64,000 bases of DNA, from NCBI RefSeq assembly GCF_004769665.1, contig NZ_RQGG01000005.1, positions 16,295 to 80,294 on the forward strand, in the 5' to 3' direction. This document shows, one piece after another, positions 9,785 to 19,199 of this stretch. The notes under the pieces are model-generated. The model saw only the letters and a list, made by a program, of their open reading frames with translations. It was not told the DNA's origin and did not search any database. The stretch comes from Leptospira kemamanensis. GTDB lineage: Bacteria; Spirochaetota; Leptospiria; Leptospirales; Leptospiraceae. Position numbers and translations under genes: made by a program. Each line of letters starts with the position of its first letter. Position 1 is the first letter of the stretch.

Positions 9785-10908
9785 AATTGGATACACACCA
9801 TTGCCATATCGTCACTCGGAGTGGATAAACCACAAAATTCTAATATTTTACTTTGTACTGTGGGAAGAATGTCAGAACCAGATTGGACGGACGCATGGAA
9901 AATATCTTTCATTCCCTCTTCTGTGATGTATTCCAATTTGGGGTTCATGGCTTCACTTGCCCCATCTGTATACATAAAAAACTTGGAACCCTGTTTCAAA
10001 GAAACAGACTGCACTTCATCATTGGCCACCATATTGATTCCCATGATCATAGGGCTCATTCCTTTTAGGAATTTGGTTTCCCCATCCATATACACAATGG
10101 GAGCTGGGTGACCTCCATTGATATACGATAAATTTAGATTCTGGTCAATGATCGCATAACAAAAGGTAATGGCATAATCTTCTGGTAGGACAAGTTCCAT
10201 ATTTTTACGTAAATGGGAGACACGTTCTTTCAGGCCCATATTTGGAACCAAATTGAATAATTGCATTTTAAACATAGCACCGATGAGGGCCGCACTCGGA
10301 CCATGACCTGAACAATCGGCTATGACGATATGGAGTTTTTTTTCTTCGATCCAAGTATCAACAAAATCCCCGCCAATTTGTAAATAGGGATGAAATAAGG
10401 TTTGGGCTTTGATCCCATTCCAAATAAAACTTTTTTCAGGAATGAGTTGGTCTTGGACACGACGCGCAGTTTGTAATTCTTTTTCGTATTTGCTTTTTTG
10501 TTGGTAAAGTTCGTCTTGTAAGTCTTTGAGACGAATGACAGAATGGATTTTAGCAACTAACTCTCGTTTATTAAAGGGTTTGTTGATAAAATCATCTCCC
10601 CCATTTTTCATAGCTTCTTGGAAACCAACTTCCCTATCAATCGATGTGATGAATAAAATGGGAAGGAGTTTAAACTGGTCCATCTCTCGGAGTTCCCGAC
10701 AAAAGGAAAATCCATCTTGAACGGGCATATTCACATCGAGTAATAGTGTATCAATTCTTGTATTGAGTAAAACGAGCCGTGCTTCTTCTGCAGAATATGC
10801 TGTATAGGTTTTAAAACCTTCTTGCGACAAAAGGTATTTGAGTAGCTCCACGTTTTCAGGAACATCATCAACGATGAGAATGGTATGTAAAGATTCTGCT
10901 TGGCTCAT
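9781..10908 (-). CDS. response regulator with PP2C-type (SpoIIE/RsbU) phosphatase output
   Basis: Residues about 10-125 are a receiver domain: VDD, phosphoacceptor Asp in LLLDVNMPVQDG (D58 from the ATG used) and Lys in NKPFN. A short coiled linker (KDLQDELYQQKSKYEKELQTA) leads to a SpoIIE/RsbU-type phosphatase with GGDFVD, DCSGHG, NGGHPAP, YTDGASEA and SDDMAMV, so the metal-binding Asp residues are present. Such proteins control anti-sigma-factor antagonists by dephosphorylation. The ATG at 10908 is chosen over TTG at 10917. No partner kinase or anti-sigma gene lies next to it. Confidence 0.9.
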   Translation of the reverse strand: MSQAESLHTILIVDDVPENVELLKYLLSQEGFKTYTAYSAEEARLVLLNTRIDTLLLDVNMPVQDGFSFCRELREMDQFKLLPILFITSIDREVGFQEAMKNGGDDFINKPFNKRELVAKIHSVIRLKDLQDELYQQKSKYEKELQTARRVQDQLIPEKSFIWNGIKAQTLFHPYLQIGGDFVDTWIEEKKLHIVIADCSGHGPSAALIGAMFKMQLFNLVPNMGLKERVSHLRKNMELVLPEDYAITFCYAIIDQNLNLSYINGGHPAPIVYMDGETKFLKGMSPMIMGINMVANDEVQSVSLKQGSKFFMYTDGASEAMNPKLEYITEEGMKDIFHASVQSGSDILPTVQSKILEFCGLSTPSDDMAMVCIQL

Positions 10909-10913
10909 CAAAA

Positions 10914-11612
10914 TCAATCCATCTCTGCCCGAAGTGTATGTTTCAGTTCTTGGAGTTTTTCATTTCGATTGGAAAGAAGAAATAAAATGAGAAATAAAAA
11001 GTGATACGCAAGAACTCCAAGCCACATGGTTTGTTTCATATCAGAATCCATTCCGCCTTTTCCGAGGACACTGCCTGGATGGTTTCCTGGATTTTCAATC
11101 CAACGAATCGCACCCCAGGTGAGAACGGCACTTACGGCACAAAGTAAAGAAAGGTAAGCCGAAAGAATCGCCTTTTTTTTTCGGGAAGGAACAAGATAAC
11201 GAAAGATAAAATAACTGAGTAGAGACAAACAAAGAATAAAAAACGACTGCAACCTAGCATCTGTTTTGTCCCAAGGAACACCCCAAGCACTGTATGCCCA
11301 AATGGGACCAGAAAATAGAACACCTAGGGCAAACACAAAAGCAAGTTGGTTTGCCGTAAACGCAAGCCGATCCCAAAGAAGATTTTTTTGGAACAAATAA
11401 ACCAAAGAGAATACAAAGGACAACATAGGACCGTATAACGCCACCCAAGCGACCGGCACATGAAGATAAAAAATGCGGTGGCTTAGTCCCTGCTCCAAAA
11501 TCACATTTGGATACAAGATGGAAACAAACACGGCAAAAACTAAGGAAATCGTGACTACCAAGTAAAACACGAAGTCAAAGGCGGGGTGCAGTAGTTGAAT
11601 CTTACGTTCCAT
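10914..11612 (-). CDS. ccmC: CcmC-like haem exporter/handling protein
   Basis: A 232-residue protein with six predicted membrane helices of the CcmC/CcsA haem-handling family. The tryptophan-rich periplasmic loop is WGVPWDKTDARLQSF, a reduced form of the WWD motif, and the axial His candidates are in FYLHVPVAW and AYHFLFLIL. It follows ccmA and ccmB and probably acts with them to present haem for cytochrome c assembly. The response regulator gene follows at once. Confidence 0.85.
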   Translation of the reverse strand: MERKIQLLHPAFDFVFYLVVTISLVFAVFVSILYPNVILEQGLSHRIFYLHVPVAWVALYGPMLSFVFSLVYLFQKNLLWDRLAFTANQLAFVFALGVLFSGPIWAYSAWGVPWDKTDARLQSFFILCLSLLSYFIFRYLVPSRKKKAILSAYLSLLCAVSAVLTWGAIRWIENPGNHPGSVLGKGGMDSDMKQTMWLGVLAYHFLFLILFLLSNRNEKLQELKHTLRAEMD

Positions 11613-11666
11613 TTTTTTCCAGATTTTCAGAATGGAAAAGAAATTCTAGGAGAAAATACGATTCTT

Positions 11667-12320
11667 CTATTCATTCTTTAAGGTTTCCACCATAACAGAA
11701 CCCAAAGTACCATAAAACAAAAGGAAAAAGAGGAGAAGTCCCACCGATGGAAGGTAAAAACCAGTTTCCATCCAATAACGATTTTCAGCTTCCAACCCAA
11801 ACAAAAACAATGGGATCGAAAATGGTAATTGCAAAAGGGGAATGATGATTTCTTTCAATCGACTTTCAAACGCAATGATCCCAAGGGAGACTCCCAAAAA
11901 AACCAAACAACCACTTCCTAAATTGGCAAAGAGCCATTCTCCCAGAAATCGATCTAAGGACATATTTTGAAAGAAAACAGAAAGTACGAGAACAAGGAGT
12001 GCATTCACAAGAATCGTACAAAACCAAATGGCTAAGGACTTACTTGTGTACAATGCTGTGGGACTGAGGTAACCAAGACTTGCTTCCCAACCCATGGATT
12101 CCCGCTCTTCCCAAAGGCTTTGGCTCACAATCACAAAGTTCAAAAGAAAAATAATCGCCCACTTGAGTCCACGGATGCTCCTTACAGACAACATCTCATT
12201 CACTTCGATCGATGTATAAAAAATAAATACCACCGATACACTGAGAGTAAAGAGAGACACAACTCCCCCAAGAGAGCGACCGATTAACGTGAAATCTTTT
12301 TTAAGGAGTTTAAGAAACAA
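11667..12320 (-). CDS. ccmB: CcmB-like haem export permease
   Basis: A 217-residue membrane protein with about six helices that fits CcmB: a cytosolic N-terminus MFLKLLKKDF, then EERESMGWEASL after the second helix and PLLQLPFSIPLFLFG. It overlaps ccmA by 11 bases. CcmA and CcmB form the ABC transporter that releases haem from CcmE in cytochrome c maturation. ccmE, ccmF and ccmG are not in the window. Confidence 0.82.
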   Translation of the reverse strand: MFLKLLKKDFTLIGRSLGGVVSLFTLSVSVVFIFYTSIEVNEMLSVRSIRGLKWAIIFLLNFVIVSQSLWEERESMGWEASLGYLSPTALYTSKSLAIWFCTILVNALLVLVLSVFFQNMSLDRFLGEWLFANLGSGCLVFLGVSLGIIAFESRLKEIIIPLLQLPFSIPLFLFGLEAENRYWMETGFYLPSVGLLLFFLLFYGTLGSVMVETLKNE

Positions 12321-12918
12321 TTACTTTCCCCTGATGAATGGAAATTTGGCCTGAACATTCTAATTCTTTTGGAACTGAATGCAGGACAATTAAGATCAAC
12401 TTGGATTTTTTTTCTTCATTCAAAATGCGACTGAATACTTCGGAAGATTCGGAATCAAGGCCTGTAAATGGTTCATCAAATAAAAGGATATCAGCAGAAG
12501 ACAAAAGCACTCGAAGGATGGCCACCTTCTGTTTCATGCCCCGAGAATAAAAATGGATGGGATCTAACTTTCGTTTCTCCAATCGAAAGAGACGAATGAG
12601 CTCATCTTTTCGTGAAGGAGAAGGATTTCCTGTAAGCGAGGTAAAATAATCCAAATTCTCCTCTAAATTGAGTGAAGAATAAAAACCTAATTCATGGCTG
12701 AGATAAACAATTTTCTTTTTTCCTTGGGGCCAATGCCAATCAGGAGAGGTTTTAGAATCATGGTAAATTTTTTTGAGTAAAGTGGACTTACCTGCCCCAT
12801 TTTCACCGAGTATGGCAAACATTCCTGTTTCAAAAAAACGAAGATTCACCTCTTTCAATAAAGTTTTTTCGCCGACAGTAATAGTGAGGCCTTTAGTCTC
12901 TAAAATGGTTCGGTCCAT
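12310..12918 (-). CDS. ccmA: CcmA-like ABC transporter ATPase
   Basis: A 202-residue ABC ATPase, the short length typical of CcmA. Walker A is GENGAGKST, the signature is YSRGMKQKVAILR (degenerate LSGGQ) and Walker B is ILLFDEPFTGLD. It leads the ccmABC operon. Its ATG lies 8 bases from the divergent ATG of the TPR gene, and GGTGAAG serves as ribosome binding site, so its promoter must lie inside the neighbouring coding sequence. Confidence 0.85.
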   Translation of the reverse strand: MDRTILETKGLTITVGEKTLLKEVNLRFFETGMFAILGENGAGKSTLLKKIYHDSKTSPDWHWPQGKKKIVYLSHELGFYSSLNLEENLDYFTSLTGNPSPSRKDELIRLFRLEKRKLDPIHFYSRGMKQKVAILRVLLSSADILLFDEPFTGLDSESSEVFSRILNEEKKSKLILIVLHSVPKELECSGQISIHQGKVIVS

Positions 12919-12926
12919 TCTTCACC

Positions 12927-13943
12927 ATGTTTCATCACCTATTTACATTCGCACTTCTGTTTTTATTCCCCACACTGCTCTTTTCACAAAAACTGATCGG
13001 GAACAAAGAATACCCAGAATTACTATGGGGGAAGGACGAAGAATTTGATATTTCTGATTTTCCAAACGGTTCCTTCATTTACCACAAAGACGACTTTATC
13101 TTGGCACGGGGAAAACTGTATACGGGAGAACCTCCCAAATCCAATGGAAGTTTTACTTATGGGACAGAAACCATTACAAACTCCGGAAAATGGAATAACG
13201 ATACCATCGAACTTCTATTGAATGGAAAACCAAATATGCGGGCGGAAGTGATCAAACGCCTCGAAGCGGGAGTGCGGTTTGATCCACAATTTTTTCCGTT
13301 TCGATACAATTTAGGAAGATTGTATTCCGTAGAAATGAAATACGAAAAAGCACTTGTGGAATTCGAATATGCAAAAGCAGAAATGCCTGAGTATTACAAA
13401 ACCTATCTGCATATCGCCATCTTATCAGAAATCACAAGGCAATTCTATTATGCCATTATGAATTATAAATTGGCTGTGGAAAAAAATCCTTATGATACAG
13501 AAGCACTCATCCGTTTGGCTGATCATTATTTGGAAACTGGTTTAAAAAACCGCGCCCTTCTCTATTTGAACAAAGCCTTAAAAATTGAAGAAGAAAGTCC
13601 CAATGTCAAATTAGGTTTTGCAAGGCTCGAGATGGAAAAAGGCAATTATCATATCGCTTATAAAATTTTTAATCGAACAAGTTTAACTACTGGTGAAGGG
13701 AAAGTCCAACCATACGATAAAAAATTTCATTATTACTTTGCAGAAACTGCCTCCAAAGTCACAGATTATGAAACTGCGGAAGAACAATATACAAAGATGC
13801 TCAGTTTTACAAATGATCCTTTTTTTGCGACGGTATCATCCAAGGTGATCGCAAGAAGAAGAGACATTGCGAAAAAATTTGCCGAAGCAAAACGAACTCA
13901 ATTGGATGATTCAGAAGAAGAAGTAAGTCCAACAAACGAATGA
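12927..13943 (+). CDS. exported TPR-repeat protein of unknown function
   Basis: A 338-residue protein with a clear signal peptide (FHHLFTFALLFLFPTLLFS, cleavage before QK). Residues about 100-320 hold tetratricopeptide-like helices (for example FRYNLGRLYSVEMKYEKAL, and ALIRLADHYLETGLKNRAL). It ends in an acidic tail. TPR proteins scaffold complexes in the periplasm or at the outer membrane; no specific role can be given. Its last 46 bases overlap the convergent ABC ATPase gene. No clear Shine-Dalgarno precedes the ATG. Confidence 0.8.
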   Translation: MFHHLFTFALLFLFPTLLFSQKLIGNKEYPELLWGKDEEFDISDFPNGSFIYHKDDFILARGKLYTGEPPKSNGSFTYGTETITNSGKWNNDTIELLLNGKPNMRAEVIKRLEAGVRFDPQFFPFRYNLGRLYSVEMKYEKALVEFEYAKAEMPEYYKTYLHIAILSEITRQFYYAIMNYKLAVEKNPYDTEALIRLADHYLETGLKNRALLYLNKALKIEEESPNVKLGFARLEMEKGNYHIAYKIFNRTSLTTGEGKVQPYDKKFHYYFAETASKVTDYETAEEQYTKMLSFTNDPFFATVSSKVIARRRDIAKKFAEAKRTQLDDSEEEVSPTNE

Positions 13944-14686
13944 GACCGAGCAGCGACTAATTGTTGTAAAAGTTTAGACTTGGGTTGTTTTAAAATTTCC
14001 TTTGGTGTACCCATTTCGGTAATCGAACCATCTTCCAATACAAAGAGCCTATCACACATATAAGACAAAAATCCTATATCATGGGAGACGATGAGCATAC
14101 CCAGTTGTTTTTCTCGGTTTATGGTTTTTAGCTCTTCTGCTATTTTTTTTTGCACAAGAACATCAAGGGCGGTCACTGGTTCATCGAGTAACAAGTATTC
14201 TGGATTGGCAAGGAGTGACCTAAGAATTGCAAAGCGTTGCAACTGACCTCCACTTAACTCCTGCTTGGTTTTATCCAAAAGCGATAGAGAAAGGTCAAAT
14301 GTTTGACAAATGGTTTCAATCTTTGACCACTCCTCTTCTTTCTCTTCTTGGTTTAAAAAAAAATGTTTTTGGATGCGTTTTGGTTCGAGTAATAAGTCTC
14401 TCATCGTTCCATAGGGGGAAAAACTTCCAAATGGATCTTGGAAGACGGGTTGCAGAAGTGGAACTGGTTTTTCACCCAGAGGAATTCCTTTCCAATCCAT
14501 TTGTCCTTGCCACTTGTATCCAAGCGACGGAAAAAGTAGTCCCAGTGCCAAGCGAAAGAGAGTGGATTTGCCAGAGCCAGAGGCACCAACGAGTCCTGTA
14601 ATTTCGTTCGTCTTTGCTTGCAAAGAAATGTTTTGGAACAAATTCCTTTGGCCAATGGATACAGAAAGATTTTTAATGGTGAGCAT
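13898..14686 (-). CDS. orphan peptide/nickel-type ABC transporter ATPase
   Basis: A 262-residue ABC ATPase closest to the OppF/DppF/NikE group. Walker A is GASGSGKST, Q-loop PVFQDPFGSFSP, signature LSGGQLQRFAILR and Walker B LLLDEPVTALD. The C-terminus lacks the full oligopeptide-binding tail seen in OppF. No permease or substrate-binding gene lies beside it, so it must pair with components elsewhere or act alone. The 3-prime end overlaps the TPR gene tail to tail. Confidence 0.85.
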   Translation of the reverse strand: MLTIKNLSVSIGQRNLFQNISLQAKTNEITGLVGASGSGKSTLFRLALGLLFPSLGYKWQGQMDWKGIPLGEKPVPLLQPVFQDPFGSFSPYGTMRDLLLEPKRIQKHFFLNQEEKEEEWSKIETICQTFDLSLSLLDKTKQELSGGQLQRFAILRSLLANPEYLLLDEPVTALDVLVQKKIAEELKTINREKQLGMLIVSHDIGFLSYMCDRLFVLEDGSITEMGTPKEILKQPKSKLLQQLVAARSHSFVGLTSSSESSN

Positions 14687-14744
14687 ATCTTCTCATCGAT
14701 AAAATCATTGCTTTCTCCATTTCCAGGATAACTCTAAAGGGAAG

Positions 14745-15662
14745 GTGGAGGAAAAAAATAATTTGGAAACAGTTAAAATCACAGAAGTAGGACCAAGAGA
14801 TGGATTACAAAATGAAAAGACCATTCTTTCCACTCAGGATAAATTCGAATTCGTAAAACGTCTAGTAGAATCTGGAGCCAAACACATTGAACTCACTTCT
14901 TTTGTTCGCAAAGATCGAATTCCACAAATGGGAGATGCGATCGAATTATCAGCACTCGTTCTCCCTGCATTCGGATCCCAAGTAGAATTTTCTTGTCTCA
15001 CACCAAATCCGAAAGGATACCAAGCTGCTAAGGAAGCCGGTTTTAAAGAAGTGGCTGTGTTTACTGCAACTTCAGAGTCCTTTACTCAAAAAAATATCAA
15101 TATGACTGTGATGGAAAGTTTCCAAGCCTTTCGACCTATTTTTGATTCCGCCAAACAAGACGGAATCAAAGTCCGAGGTTATATCTCCACTGTTGTTTCT
15201 TGTCCTTATGAAGGAAAAATCAAACCTGAAAAAACCTTGGAAGTCGCAGAACGTCTATTAGATGCCGGAGCTTACGAAATTTCGTTAGGGGAAACGATTG
15301 GTGTAGCAGTTCCTTCTGAAATTGAATCCTTACTCGAAGTTGTTTTAAAAAAAATTCCTATCAAATACCTCAATTGTCACTTCCATGATACGTATGGAAT
15401 GGCGATTGCGAATACCAAACAAGCTCTAGCCATGGGCATCCGTAGTTTTGATAGTTCCGCAGGTGGGCTTGGTGGTTGTCCTTACGCAAAAGGGGCAGCA
15501 GGCAATGTTGCCACGGAAGACTTGGTGTATTTTTTACAGAAGGAAGGGTATGAAACAGGCATACAACTTGATTCGCTTGTCAAGGTAAGTCAATTTATGG
15601 AATCCAAACTAGACAGGACTCTCAATTCCCGAACCTATATCGCCAAAAAAAATGCCAGTTGA
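14745..15662 (+). CDS. hydroxymethylglutaryl-CoA lyase
   Basis: HMG-CoA lyase (305 residues) cleaves HMG-CoA to acetyl-CoA and acetoacetate, the last step of leucine breakdown. Motifs: EVGPRDGLQNE with the metal and catalytic residues, ELTSFVRKDRIPQM, the HFHDTYGMA metal His pair, and the GLGGCPYAKGAAGN signature with the conserved Cys. GTG at 14745 is used; TTG at 14763 has GGAGG upstream and is possible. It overlaps the next gene by 11 bases. Methylcrotonyl-CoA carboxylase genes are not nearby. Confidence 0.92.
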   Translation: MEEKNNLETVKITEVGPRDGLQNEKTILSTQDKFEFVKRLVESGAKHIELTSFVRKDRIPQMGDAIELSALVLPAFGSQVEFSCLTPNPKGYQAAKEAGFKEVAVFTATSESFTQKNINMTVMESFQAFRPIFDSAKQDGIKVRGYISTVVSCPYEGKIKPEKTLEVAERLLDAGAYEISLGETIGVAVPSEIESLLEVVLKKIPIKYLNCHFHDTYGMAIANTKQALAMGIRSFDSSAGGLGGCPYAKGAAGNVATEDLVYFLQKEGYETGIQLDSLVKVSQFMESKLDRTLNSRTYIAKKNAS

Positions 15663-16548
15663 TTGGAACCTTCTCCAAAAAGAACTGGAGAAGGTGGTCT
15701 CCAAATACCAAAACATTTCCTATTTGGAAACAGATCCCATTTGTTTTCCCAAAGAGTACCAAAACCCACTTGATATTGAGATTGTTTCTTTCATCTCTTG
15801 TCTCTTCGCTTATGGGAATGTAAAACAGATCCAAAAATTTTTAGCTCCTCTATTCCGTTCGATGGGCCCATCTCCTTCTCTGTGGTTACAAAAAACCAAT
15901 CTGCAAAGCGATCCTACTTCTCTTTTTACAACAGGATATCGTTTCCAAACTAAAGAAGACTTACTTGTGTTTTTCACCACCTTACAGCGAATTCTGATAG
16001 AAACCAAGTCCTCTTCCCCACTCCTGGAATCGTGTTTCCTAAACAAGGAAGGTTCTTTTGACCCTAAGTCGTCCATCCCCCAATTCCAAACATTTTGGGA
16101 ACAAGAACTCTTAAAAACCTTAGCAGGAAAACCAATGAGTTACGGTTTACATTTTCTCATTGGCAAATCTGAATCCAAATCTCCTAAAAAAAGGATTTCT
16201 CTATTTTTACGTTGGATGGTGCGTGAAGAATACCCTGACTTTGGAATCTACAAAAGAATCCTTCCGAGTGTTATTCCATATCCCTTGGATGTCCACATTC
16301 AAAAATTAAGCAAAGTTTTGGGAATACAATGTTTGCATACGTTTCAAATGAAAGATGCGTATCGCCTTACCGAATATTTCAAAGAGATCAATCCCGACGA
16401 TCCATTGTTATACGATTTTTATCTCACAAGAGTTGGAATCATTGAAAAATGTAAGGGAAAGTTTGTAGAAGAAATTTGTTTGGGATGTGAATTGAAGCAG
16501 GTTTGTTTGGTAGTGCCACGGGGAATTGAACCCCGATTGCAAGGATGA
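15652..16548 (+). CDS. DUF2400 (TIGR02757) family protein, possible HhH-GPD-like FeS protein
   Basis: A 298-residue protein of the TIGR02757/DUF2400 family, which has no assigned function. The C-terminal half reads IPYPLDVHIQKLSKVLG, then four Cys spaced C267-x8-C276-x2-C279-x5-C285. Endonuclease III has a similar order: a VDTHV motif with the catalytic Asp, then C-x6-C-x2-C-x5-C binding [4Fe-4S]. That makes a distant DNA-glycosylase relation plausible (inference). It overlaps the HMG-CoA lyase gene by 11 bases. The last 41 bases run antisense through tRNA-Glu. Confidence 0.8.
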   Translation: MPVDWNLLQKELEKVVSKYQNISYLETDPICFPKEYQNPLDIEIVSFISCLFAYGNVKQIQKFLAPLFRSMGPSPSLWLQKTNLQSDPTSLFTTGYRFQTKEDLLVFFTTLQRILIETKSSSPLLESCFLNKEGSFDPKSSIPQFQTFWEQELLKTLAGKPMSYGLHFLIGKSESKSPKKRISLFLRWMVREEYPDFGIYKRILPSVIPYPLDVHIQKLSKVLGIQCLHTFQMKDAYRLTEYFKEINPDDPLLYDFYLTRVGIIEKCKGKFVEEICLGCELKQVCLVVPRGIEPRLQG

Positions 16549-16582
16549 AAACCTTGTGTCCTAACCATTAGACGATGGCACC
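16508..16582 (-). tRNA. tRNA-Glu (UUC)
   Basis: Full cloverleaf: acceptor GGTGCCA with TGGCACT, anticodon stem CAAGG/CCTTG around loop TTTTCAT (anticodon TTC) and T arm CGGGG-TTCAATT-CCCCG. The sequence encodes its 3-prime CCA. It lies 35 bases after tRNA-Lys and overlaps the end of the DUF2400 gene on the opposite strand. Confidence 0.96.
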
Positions 16583-16617
16583 GTTTTTAGAACTTAAGAA
16601 TTAAGAACTCTTGTTTG

Positions 16618-16691
<74 letters not shown>

Positions 16692-16702
16692 TTCTGTAGC
16701 CA

Positions 16703-16730
16703 AGAATATCGAACCACCTTTCTCGGTCAA
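16703..16730 (-). promoter_or_regulatory. promoter of the tRNA-Lys/tRNA-Glu unit
   Basis: TTGACC (16730-16725) and TATTCT (16708-16703) at 16-base spacing end 12 bases before the tRNA-Lys 5-prime end, which would give a leader of about five bases. The same -35 hexamer occurs before the tRNA-Thr/tRNA-Trp unit. Confidence 0.6.
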
Positions 16731-16769
16731 CAACTACTTAAAAAAAAGATCAAGAGCTCCTGTTTTTTT

Positions 16770-19077
<2,308 letters not shown>

Positions 19078-19199
19078 ACCGGGATCTCGATCACCCAAGA
19101 AGTCAGGTTAGAGAAATCCTGGATTTACGCAATCAAATGTAAAAATCGAATAGACAAATCGATACTTTTCAGTACTCTGATGTCGGTTTAGAGGCATAC

